The translations under genes and the position numbers were made by a program. The notes beneath the pieces are model-generated. The model had not been told where the DNA came from, ran no database searches, and worked only from the letters and a program-made list of their open reading frames with translations. This document shows, in pieces, positions 1 to 9,329 of a stretch of DNA of 64,000 nt; the first letter of the stretch is position 1, and each line of letters begins with the position of its first letter. Source of the DNA: Unio delphinus (taxonomy: Eukaryota; Mollusca; Bivalvia; Unionida; Unionidae); assembly GCA_029339505.1 (NCBI GenBank), contig JAQISU010000094.1:2753501-2817500 (forward strand), given 5' to 3'.

Positions 1-504
1 GCTGAAATAAATTCAAGTATCGAATCATAATGTAGATCCTACATTACATTAATTTCTCGAATACATTTACCTGTTGGTAGATCATCAACCAATCAAACAT
101 TGTTAAAATCCTTCCGTATCCCCCTTATTTTCTTCGTTCTTCCGGAGATTAATCATTTCTAGCACCTAGTCTGATAAAACTATGCTTCTAGGCTTCTATT
201 AAAGCCTAGTCTACTTTTTGTTTTATTTTAAGGTTCTTTTCCATCGTGTTAGTGACTTTATGAGTTCCTCCCTTATTGCAAAGTTTTCTCGTAGTAATGT
301 CAAAATTTTCAAATCAAATTATTAAGCAATGTACAAAATTTGTCACCTATATACTGTAAAAGAGAAAAAATGATAGAGTCTTAAAGATGATACAATTTGT
401 TGTTTAAAGCAAAGCTTTATCTAATCAGCGCCATATATGCGGTAAAAATATAATTCGTTGAGCTAGTTTAAAAGAACGTTTGCACATAAAAGTAGAAAAT
501 GTAT

Positions 505-511
<7 letters not shown>

Positions 512-552
<41 letters not shown>

Positions 553-660
553 TACATGCATGCATGCATGCATGCATGCATACATACATACATACATACA
601 TACATACATACATACATACATACATACATACATACATACATACATACATACATACATACA
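512..660. repeat. Compound microsatellite (AC)n-(TGCA)n-(TACA)n
   Basis: About 40 bp of AC dinucleotide is followed by about six TGCA units and then 80 bp of TACA units without interruption. Apparent ORFs across it are low-complexity artefacts. Confidence 0.97.
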
Positions 661-1519
661 TTTGGCATTCTATGTTATTTATTAATTCCAAAAGCCTCCG
701 AAAGTTGTGAAGGAGGAACAAGTCTATCCTGTAAATATTTTTCTCATTAAACTTGTAAACATACTGAATTCACAAACTGTACCAATTGTTGGTGTACGTT
801 ACTTATAATCCAGTGTGAAATCCACGTTTATGCTTTACTGTCAAGAACAGTTCAATTATCTTTGAACCAAATTATATTAAGGTCAATGATCTTTGAACCA
901 AATTATATTAAGGCTAATACCTACATCTTGATGGATATGTATTTCTTTTTGTTTCGTGTTGTTTGGTGGGGGGTGGGGGGTATACATTTGATTAAAATAA
1001 TTCATCATTTTATGTAATTGTTTGACAAAAGTCTGTATACTGTAAACAAACAAACGCACTCGTTTGAAAACATCCCACTTTTCCGTTGACTAGTCTATTA
1101 TTTTATGCCTTCTAACGTATGGAATTGCAGTCTTGCACCTGTAGCATATTTTGCATACTTATCGATCTATCTTCGGCATTTGTAGCATCTATCATATCTT
1201 CAAAGTTAAAACCTTTTCGATCTGGTTCACAGACTGTCTCTTCCAATCCGATTAAGCACAAAAAATGTAGAACATAGCACCCTCAAGAAAAAATATACGT
1301 AAGATTTCGTTATTGTGATACAAAATAATATACATGTAGAGACGTTTGAATAGCACTTATTTACTGAGGTTCGGTAAAATCTTCTGGGATAATTAGGAAC
1401 AATCTCATACTTAACGATGCAATAGAATAGGCGTGGAAAACTGCATCACTTTGTATTGATAAAACCCATCTGGAGTTACAAATGATTAAATTTATGTTGT
1501 CTTTCACTGAGTGGAATTT
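661..1519. other. Non-coding host-like DNA
   Basis: Apart from the 31-bp duplication and a G-rich tract near 965-980 I see no gene, RNA or mobile-element signature here. Confidence 0.5.
858..914. repeat. Short tandem duplication, 31-bp period
   Basis: The 25-bp block beginning ATCTTTGAACCAAATTATAT occurs at 858 and again at 889 almost unchanged. Confidence 0.8.
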
Positions 1520-1700
1520 GCCAGAATCATTTACAATCTTGTAAATTCAGTCACAGATTCTTGGCATTGGAATAAATTGGTTTTGATGACACTGTTAACA
1601 TTTCTATAGTCAATACACATACGGAATGGATTATCTCGTTTAGGCACACGAAGATATGACGACCGCTCATATTCAAATAATCGCCGCTTTAAATCACTCT
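1520..1700 (-). pseudogene. Ty3/gypsy-type reverse transcriptase fragment
   Basis: On the minus strand about 45 codons read as a reverse-transcriptase N-terminal block: a VPKRDNPFRMCIDYRNVN-like stretch corresponds to the family's 'VPKKDGSxRxCVDYRxLN' motif. After a frame change the sequence continues in the style of the following 'PRIDD...' segment. No catalytic YxDD box is visible. This is a short decayed relic. Confidence 0.5.
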
Positions 1701-2186
1701 TATGTTCTGGTTGTTCATGTGAAAGTTTCTGGTCCAGATTGTTTAATATGAATTCCGAAGATTGGTTAAATTAAAATTGTTTACATTCTCGCTGTGTGGG
1801 ATAGGTATGAGGAATAATTATGAAGTACAATAGAGCATTCTCACTGATAGCAAACTACGGCTGATATTGCTAAATTATTTATCTATTTAAGGTTATCTTA
1901 TGAAGTTAATGACTCTGAACACGCTTTTCATCCTCAAATTGAGAACAAGTATGACTTTATACTTCTTATATATATACCATAATATCATACATTAAAGTGA
2001 AGGGGGTGGGAGTTTCGTTGTGAGAACACACACGAAGTCAAAACATAGTCAAACTAAATACAAAATATAGAAGTTTAAAACAATTATTAGGTTTCGGCTT
2101 CTAGATTAATGGGTCACCAGAAATGAATGGTTGGTTTGAGTGGCTTATTATCTATAAACGCTAACTTCTTGTCACTCATCACCACA

Positions 2187-2801
2187 TCACATGTCTTCGT
2201 ACAAAGACTCCAGAAGTGACAGTGACTCAATGGCTAGCGTTCCAAACGCGCAATCAATCCTAACATTGGATTGTTCTGGGTCATCTACCTTGGTGTGTTT
2301 ATGAGCAATGTACTTTACTGAAACTCCCTCTTTACTAAATATCCTACTTGTGTTGCTGTGCTGTGAAACACCTATTGATAAATATTCCGTTACTTCGTTC
2401 AGACAATAATATCGTTCAATATAGGTTCTCTTCACAAATGCAGCTAAATCAGTTTTATCTTTGACCACCAACTTTAACGTATCATAAATGGATGGAACAT
2501 AAGTGAAGATATGTGAGTGGAGTTTCTGACACTGAGTAACATCTTTGTTCGTTGGGAATGGATTCCGGTATTGGTGAAATCTAGTTTTCAGGCTCTTTTG
2601 GTGAAACAACATTATTTCCGTTGCATCAATCACGTTTTGTATCAAGCAATCAGAATGAAGGCAGATGTATGGCAGGAGTATCAAGTGATGTACAAAGTAT
2701 GGAGAGTGTAGAAAAGAACACCAATTAAGAAGGTTCTGAGGGACGTTCTGCAACCATGAAATTGCTAAATACATACTCATATAAGGCATGTTATAAGGCA
2801 T
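2187..2801 (-). CDS. Unrecognised 204-aa ORF
   Basis: A single open frame of 204 codons on the minus strand, long for this AT-rich DNA. Its composition is mixed, with a hydrophobic His/Leu/Tyr-rich first third and a more polar C-terminal half. I recognise no domain. The frame ends in an acidic tail. It could be an exon, a degraded transposon ORF or chance. No flanking splice sites or partner genes help. Confidence 0.25.
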   Translation of the reverse strand: MPYNMPYMSMYLAISWLQNVPQNLLNWCSFLHSPYFVHHLILLPYICLHSDCLIQNVIDATEIMLFHQKSLKTRFHQYRNPFPTNKDVTQCQKLHSHIFTYVPSIYDTLKLVVKDKTDLAAFVKRTYIERYYCLNEVTEYLSIGVSQHSNTSRIFSKEGVSVKYIAHKHTKVDDPEQSNVRIDCAFGTLAIESLSLLESLYEDM

Positions 2802-3167
2802 GTATACCCTCTAGTGTCTATATAAAATCGGAACATTGAATATTGAACTATGCAAGTGATTACATAAAAATCAAAGTGTTGCATGTACCACGATACAGAA
2901 AAAGGATCAATACATTAACACAACAAAGAAATACTTGTTGTTTACTTTTATTTCACTTGGTCTGTCCATCAATCCCACACGGGTCATAACTAATGCACAA
3001 TTAAAACGAATCAATCATGTACGAAGGTTATGTACTTAATCATGAAAGAAAACCTTCAATATATGAACTTGCTCAAGTCTCATTTGCACGATATGTAATG
3101 CATCAAAATAGATAAACTTTCTAATCTGTTTTGGATGAAAAAAGTGTTTTTATTCACAACATATTGA

Positions 3168-3300
3168 ATATTTTTGGTATTGGGTTATTCACATTTTTGG
3201 TATTGGGGCATTAACATTTTTGGTATTGGGGTGTTAACAGTTTTGGTATTGGGGTATGAACATTTTTGGTATGGGGTATTAGTAGTTTTGGTAGTGGCGT
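3168..3300. repeat. Minisatellite, ~27-bp unit
   Basis: Five or six imperfect tandem copies of a unit containing TTTTGGTATTGGGG. Confidence 0.85.
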
Positions 3301-4946
3301 ATTGAAAATGAATTATATTATGTCAATCACTTTAACCTAACATTGTTGTAGTAAAAGGAGTTAACTCAGATAGTGAACATAATTCTTTATCTGGCATTAT
3401 TCATATGCATTGGCCTAAAGAGCCTAATATACGTTGATCTCTCATGTTTTGTTTATAAGTAGCCATGCTTTCATTATACTAGGAAATGCTGCACAAGTGT
3501 CTCAAACCGTACGTCACCAATTCTTTTTCAATAAAATCCCTAGGCCATTGCACCTATCCTTCTTCGAACAACAATACTCTACCCACCACATGATGAAAGT
3601 ATATTTTTGTTTCACATTGTCCAGTAATTGAGAACAAACAACTCCATAAATTACATCTACAAGACTGTCTTAGTAACAACATGATGCAGATAGACAACAC
3701 TTAAACAAAAGATAATTAAACACAGAACACCCAGAGAAATGCAATCAACACTCAGACTCACATAATTACGCTTATAAATAATTTGTGAAATTATATCTTG
3801 TGTAGAAATCAAAGTAATCACTGTTTGAGTGGGAATTACGCTGATGTCATGATATCCGATGTTATAGAGTAAGTTATTTTAAGCAATATACCCCATATAA
3901 AAAGGCAAATGCAAAATACTATTTTTATACACAATTTGGTATAATTAATTTATAGATTTTACCTATAAGCTCACATTAGGAAAGATGATATTTAAACGTT
4001 CCCACCCAATCAATACCGATAAAGAATCGTTTAATTCAGGAAATTGCAACTTAAATCTAATACAAATAATCATAATTTGTGATAACCTCTAATCATTTTT
4101 GGAGATATATTGAAAAAAAATTCTTTTTTGATAATAGCCATGAAGAACACTTGGAGAATATACACCATCTGATGTGATAAAATCATACAAAGGTAACACC
4201 GTAATATTAGATCGACTTTTGTTTATATAAGATAGCAAAGGACTGACAGACAACGCAACTGTTAAGTAAGAGTTATTGCTGTCATAACAATTAAACAGTA
4301 GAAAGTTTTTTCTCTACGTTATCTTTAAATAGTTGTTTTGATCTTTCAGCTAATGGTAACTTCTCGATAAATTTTGGATTTAGTTATTAGATATTTATTC
4401 TAGTGCGATTTTCTAAATCTACAAAATGATAAACTGTTTGAGAACATGTTCAGTGTTTGTTTGAAACGTTTCTTGAAATTTATCTCTTCTAATTGCATCT
4501 TTAACTCCTCCAATGTCTGTTTCATGTTTTATATTTTAAAATCTTAAGTCACCAGTGAAGGTGGCATCACAAGCAATAAAAGATACACACAAGAAGCCAA
4601 ATCAGAAAGATTAAACAAAAAAAGGAGGAAGAAGCATATTAAGCATTGCAAAGTAAAGACTAGAGGTGGAGCAAGGACATAGTACGTTTATGACTGAGAG
4701 AACGAAATATGAAGGCGATAGCTCACACAGAATTTAAGCATTTTGTCATAGGAATATGTACTGAAAGTACAGTACGCTCAATTGTTAAATTTAAATGCAC
4801 TACACGAACCATTAAGACTAGTTTAAAAAGCAGATACATGAAGTGTCGTCCCAAAAATGTTGTAAGATGAAAATTAATCATTAACATCATTTTCCATTCT
4901 ATTCTTATGGTACAATTGTGTATTATTTTAACTAGCATATTTAATT
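3301..4946. other. Host-like DNA with no recognised gene
   Basis: AT-rich single-copy-looking sequence up to the element boundary. The few short ORFs have no recognisable motifs and I take them as chance. Confidence 0.5.
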
Positions 4947-4951
4947 AAACG
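4947..4951. repeat. Target-site duplication of E1, left (AAACG)
   Basis: AAACG directly precedes the first base of E1 and recurs at 47461-47465 directly after its last base. Confidence 0.85.
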
Positions 4952-5128
4952 AGCAGCAAGGGGGGAGGGGATGGGCGGGGGGCGTTGCGGACAACCTTTT
5001 ATAGAGGGGTCTATTTGGCAAACCAATGCTTCCTCCAAATCGTAAAAAGACGCCAACGTCATTGTCGCTCCCTCCCTGCTGCTATGGGGTTAAAAATCTT
5101 TTTACGATGAAAATCCTTTTAGGATTTC
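4952..5128. repeat. E1 left terminal inverted repeat
   Basis: It matches the reverse complement of 47253-47460, sharing the AGCAGCA tip, a GGACAACC block, GGTTTGCC/GCTTCCTCC-type sequence and the inner CCCTCCCTGCTGC..ATGGGGTTAAAAATC block. The copies are diverged and the left one is shorter. The tip and the GGACAAC block are shared with the E2 and E3 repeats. Confidence 0.85.
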
Positions 5129-5800
5129 AAACGAATATTTGATCAAGTCCGACACGATATCTTGATCTCGGGTCGTGCAAATGTATCATTACAAATCCAT
5201 GTGGGATTGACTGAGCGTGACTAAAGAAATTTTTAAAGAGATTATAATCCATATCACCGCCACACCAAGTTTGCCAAATATTTCGTAGCGTATGAATATC
5301 AACTTCATTAAATACCGCAATAATATTACAGTTTTCCCTGATCCCTTTTGGTATTTATGTATACTTCTGAGTAACATATATCACATCGGTATTTTTATGC
5401 CTACCTTTGGAAAATATCCTGGCAGGGTTTTCTTGTCTATCTAACATCACATCATCATATACGATTAAATTGTTAATACTTCTATCAAGAGAATCAACAC
5501 TCGGTGCTTCATCGATATCGGTTATAAACTCAATAATATCTTCATCGATTTCCGATTTTGCTTTCTCGTTAAAATCCTTTAACACCTCGTAACATCGCTG
5601 ATCGTCTACACTAGGAGCAATCAAATATAGTTTATCCGATTTCATCCATCTCGTCATTAAATTAAGTAGAAGTTATGTCTTGCCACTCCCAGATGGTCCG
5701 ATTATAATCATGCGAATAGAATTTGGTAGCGCTGCATGGTGCTTAACTGGTTCTCGTGCTTTTGTCGCCGAAAAAACAATCAATTACATTTATGTTATTA
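5127..5800 (-). pseudogene. E1 packaging ATPase (FtsK/A32-like), broken
   Basis: Homologue of the intact E2 ATPase. Walker A (GPSGSGKT) and Walker B (LIVYDDVML) are readable. The start region is frameshifted, a TAA directly follows Walker A, and a stop falls after the VIYVTQKYT segment. The gene runs out towards the left terminal repeat as in E2 and E3, and its last codons lie in that repeat. Confidence 0.88.
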
Positions 5801-5810
5801 TAAATAAATT

Positions 5811-6331
5811 ATGGATCTATATTGTGTGAAATATAAGAAGCGTACTAGCACAAACGACCTGACGATTAAACCTAAAATTAACAGATCAGAACTTGCTGGT
5901 AAGTGTGTAGAATGTGGTACCAAAAAATTTAGATTTGTTTCTATGAAATCTGTAGATGATTTTTAAAAAAACGAGGAGGTGATGTTGCAGCCAAATTAAT
6001 AAAATTACCAGGAACACCATGGGCGAAGTATCCGGGAGAAAAACACCTTCTGGGGCATAGTTATTGTGGTCCCGAGACAAGACTTGACATCAGACTCGAT
6101 GATCAAAACCAACCCCGACCCGGTGAAAACCCAATAAACGCTATTGATAAGGCGTGTCATGTTCACGATGTTGCAAATAAAAGTAGCAATCTGCAAAAGA
6201 GACATATCGCAGATGTAAAATTAATTCATGCGTTGAATTCTATCACCGATAAATCCTTCAAATAAAAATTGGCTTCATGGTTGATAAAATCGTCAATGAA
6301 AGGTAAATTAATGATAGGTGCTGGTAATTAA
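5811..6331 (+). pseudogene. E1 DUF5679 zinc ribbon + phospholipase A2 relic
   Basis: The first frame (5811-5966) keeps one Cys pair (CVEC) but has lost a Cys of the first pair (YCVKY). It stops at TAA directly before the A-run. The second frame carries the PLA2 signature, a YCGPETRLD loop (GPG changed to GPE) and CHVHDVA. An internal TAA lies near 6262. The A_AAA_AAC sequence survives at 5966-5972 but a zero-frame stop sits in front of it. Confidence 0.85.
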
Positions 6332-6338
6332 TAACAAC

Positions 6339-6929
6339 ATGGAATCTATTTATTATTCTCCAAGAGGATACTTGAGAGGTAAAGCAGCAATCAGTAAACT
6401 CGCTAGCGCCGCAAAGGTGAAAAAAACCACTGCAGCGGATTGGTTATCCAAACAGGCAATATGGCAAATTTATCTACCACCTCCTAAACAAATTAACTAC
6501 TCGCATTTTGATGTCAGCGTCCCTAGTGAGGTTCATCAAGCTGATATATTATTTTTTGCCGCATGATGGTGTTTACAAGTATGCGCTAACCGTAGTTGAT
6601 GTTGCGAGTTGATGCAAACAAGCAGAACCTCTAAAAACAAAATCATCAACTGACGTTGCTTCTGCGTTTGAAAGGATTTATCGTAGATGTTCTCTGCATT
6701 GGCCAAATCTATTACAAGTTGATCCTGGCAAGGAATTTCAAGGTGCAGTGTTATCAACAATGAAGCATCATAATGTCACCATCAGACGAGGACATACTGC
6801 ATTACATCGCGATCAGGCAATTGTTGAACGATTTAATCGGACACTTGCTGATCGGTTATTTGGATATCAATACGCGAAGGCATTCATTCAGGATAAACGA
6901 TCTCGTGAATGGGTCAAGAGATTACCAGG
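6339..6929 (+). pseudogene. E1 integrase, 5' part (split by E2)
   Basis: N-terminal and catalytic portion of the DDE integrase. It has the MESIYYSPRGY start, HQAD (first Asp), VDPGKEF (second Asp) and RDQAIVERFN (Glu). A frameshift and stops lie around 6560-6615. The frame ends at 6929, where E2 begins after CCAGG. The missing C-terminal part is at 37121-37477, and the two halves join in frame when E2 and one target duplication are removed. Confidence 0.93.
6925..6929. repeat. Target-site duplication of E2, left (CCAGG)
   Basis: Lies in the E1 integrase coding sequence immediately before AGCAGCAG. Confidence 0.95.
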
Positions 6930-7224
6930 AGCAGCAGAAGGGGCGAATCGGACAACATTTTAAGACAAGTTTTCACTGAAATCACGCTTAAAAACAATGA
7001 AACCAATGACATCAGGCCCCAATGTGTGTGTGAATCTGATATCGTTTCATGGATTAGGTCAAAAAAAAAAATATGAAAAAATCAATGAAATTAATGAAAT
7101 CCTCCATCGATTTTTTTGGGAAAAGGGACTACAACGTCGTTGTCACTCACCCCTTCTGCTGCTATGGGTTAACCGAATATTTGATCCAGTCCGATACGAT
7201 ATCGTGTTCGAGGGTCATGTAAAT
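6930..7224. repeat. E2 left terminal inverted repeat (~295 bp)
   Basis: Inverted match to 36824-37120. The outer 234 bp (6930-7163) is itself bounded by an inverted repeat, AGCAGCAGAAGGGG at the tip and CCCCTTCTGCTGCT at 7150-7163. The inner part overlaps the last codons of the ATPase gene. Confidence 0.95.
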
Positions 7225-7840
7225 TTATTGTTACAAATCCGTGTGGGGCAGACTGAGCATGACTAAAGAAATTTCTAAATTGATTGAAATCCATATCGGA
7301 GCACCATGTCTGCCAAATATTTCGTAGCGTATGTGTATCAACACCGTTGAATACAGCAAGCATATTACAGTTATCTCTAATCACTTTTGGAATCTGAGTG
7401 TAGCGTTGAGTGACATAAATCACATCCGTGTTTTTATGCCTGCCTCGGGAAAATATTCTAGCAGGATTTGTTTGATTATCTAACATGACATCGTCGTATA
7501 CAACTAAATTGTTAATACTTCCATCGAGGTCATTCACGGATGGCACCTCGTCAATATCGGTTATAAATTCAATAACATCCTCGCCGGCAATCTTTGAAGC
7601 GTTTTCATTAAAATCTTTTAGCACTTCATAGCATCGTTGATCATCTACGCTAGGGGCAATTAAATACAACTTATCCCACTTCATCCATCTCATTATTAAA
7701 TTGAGCAACAATTGCGTTTTACCGGATCCAGATGGCCCGATTATAATTGCGCGGATAGAGTTTGGTAGCGCTGCATGATGCTTCACTGGTTCTCTTGTTT
7801 TAGTCGCTGAAAAATCAATTATATTCATATCTCTATACAT
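7169..7840 (-). CDS. Packaging ATPase, FtsK/A32 type (E2, intact)
   Basis: 223 aa, full length. Walker A GPSGSGKT lies at about residues 35-42 and Walker B LVVYDDVML near residue 110. The downstream VIYVTQRYTQIPK segment, with its polar sensor-like Gln, fits A32-like genome-packaging ATPases of Mavericks, adintoviruses and large DNA viruses. It would use ATP to pump viral DNA into capsids. It is transcribed away from the zinc-ribbon/PLA2 gene with only 5 bp between the starts, so the two must share a promoter. The last ~18 codons lie inside the left terminal repeat. This is the only open copy of the three. Confidence 0.92.
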   Translation of the reverse strand: MYRDMNIIDFSATKTREPVKHHAALPNSIRAIIIGPSGSGKTQLLLNLIMRWMKWDKLYLIAPSVDDQRCYEVLKDFNENASKIAGEDVIEFITDIDEVPSVNDLDGSINNLVVYDDVMLDNQTNPARIFSRGRHKNTDVIYVTQRYTQIPKVIRDNCNMLAVFNGVDTHTLRNIWQTWCSDMDFNQFRNFFSHAQSAPHGFVTINLHDPRTRYRIGLDQIFG

Positions 7841-7845
7841 AAATT

Positions 7846-8375
7846 ATGGATCTATATTGCGTGAAGTGTAAGGCGCGTACTGGCACAGATGACTTGACGA
7901 CGATTACAACTAAAAATAACCGATCAGCGCTTTCTGGTAAATGCGTACAGTGTAGTACAAAGAAATTTAGATTTGTTTCTAAACCCAAGAAACCCAAGGA
8001 ACCTTTAAAAAAAAACGAGGAGGTGATATCGCTGCCAAATTAGCAAAACTCCCTGGAACCCCATGGGCAAAATACCCCGGAGAAAAACACCTTCCAGGGT
8101 ATAGTTATTGTGGACCGGGAACAAGACTTGATATCAGACTCAATGATCAAAATCAGCCCCGACCCGGTGAGGAACCAATAAACGCTATTGATAAGGCCTG
8201 TCACCTTCATGATGTTGCTTATAAAAGCAGCAATTTGCAACACAGGCATCTAGCAGATGTGAAATTAATTCATGCGTTGAATGCTATTCCTGATAAATCC
8301 TTAAAAGAAAAATTGGCTTCCTTTTTGATAAAATCGGCTATGAAAAGTAAATTGATGTTAGGTGCTGGTAATTAA
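7846..8375 (+). CDS. DUF5679 zinc ribbon - phospholipase A2 protein, made by -1 frameshift (E2)
   Basis: The zero frame (7846-8043) gives 65 aa with CVKC (residues 5-8) and CVQC (33-36), the four-Cys ribbon of DUF5679. The -1 frame stays open from upstream of the A-run to 8375. It encodes a parvovirus VP1-like phospholipase A2: YCGPGTRLD calcium loop, then KACHLHDVAYK with the His-Asp catalytic pair. This frame has no ATG before its last few residues, so it needs fusion to the zinc-ribbon frame. A_AAA_AAC at 8010-8016 is correctly phased for that. The fused product would be ~176 aa. PLA2 domains of this type breach endosomal membranes in parvoviruses; a virion entry role is inferred here. Confidence 0.82.
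8010..8016 (+). promoter_or_regulatory. Predicted -1 ribosomal frameshift site A_AAA_AAC (E2)
   Basis: The heptamer lies in a nine-A run with zero-frame codons AAA AAC, the canonical X_XXY_YYZ phasing. A -1 slip moves ribosomes into the PLA2 frame. A possible stem (CCCTGGAA pairing with TTCCAGGG) starts about 34 nt downstream, farther than usual. Confidence 0.65.
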
Positions 8376-8382
8376 TAACAAC

Positions 8383-9329
8383 ATGGAATCTATTTATTAT
8401 TCCCCAAGAGGATACTGGAAGGGTAACGCTGCAATCAGTAATCTCGCTAGCGCCGCAAAAGTGAAAAAAAACCACTGCGGCTCATTGGTTATCCAAACAG
8501 GCACTATGGCAAATTTATCTACCACCGCCTAAACAAATTCAATTCTCGCATTTTGATGTAACCGGACCCAATGAAGTTCATCAGGCTGATATATTATTTC
8601 TGCCACATGATCGTGGTTACAAATATGCGTTAACTGTAGTTGATATTGCAAGTCGATACAAAGAAGCAGAACCGTTAAAAACAAAATCAGCCACTGAAGT
8701 GGCTTCTGCATTTGAAAGGATTTATCGAAGGGGCCCTCTGCACTGGCCAAATCTGTTACAAGTTGACCCGGGCAAGGAATTTCAGGGTGCAGTGTTATCT
8801 ACAATGAAATATCACAATGTCGCTATCAGACGAGGGCATACTGCACTGCATCGTGATCAGGCCATTGTAGAACGATTTAATCGGATTCTTGCTGAGCGGT
8901 TATTTGGATATCAATATGCAAAAGAATTCATCCAAGAAAAAAAGATCCCGTGAATGGGTGAAGAGATTACCAGGTGTAGTTACCGCACTGAATAACGAGA
9001 TTACTAGAACCATCAACATGAAACCTATCAACGCGATTAAAAAGAAGTCGATACCTGAAAAACCACAAAAAGATTTCAAAGAACCAATTCTTGGTAGTAA
9101 TGTCATTGTGAGGTATTTATCTGAACCAGGAGAGCTTGAGGGTGGTACAAAAAGGGCTACTGATCCTATTTGGAGCGTCACTACGCATAAGATATCTAGT
9201 ATAACACGATCTACGGGTAGACTTCCAATCTATAAACTGGATTCAACTGCCCCTCAGCGTGGGTTTACTAGACAACAACTACAAGTGATACCCGAGGATA
9301 CTCAATTACCACCGCATGGTCTTAACTAG
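8383..9329 (+). pseudogene. DDE (rve) integrase, frameshifted (E2)
   Basis: Nearly identical to the intact E3 integrase. It has one extra A in the A-run at 8464-8471 and another at 8937-8943, which break the frame in two places. All catalytic blocks (HQAD, VDPGKEF, QAIVERFN) and the C-terminal GELEGG/RATDPIW domain are present across the pieces. It meets the replicase gene tail to tail, overlapping by 8 bp. Because both lesions are in homopolymers, sequencing error is a real alternative to mutation. Confidence 0.9.

Noticed and set aside
425..750. ORFs rich in CMYV or HTYI
   Set aside because: Translations of microsatellites.
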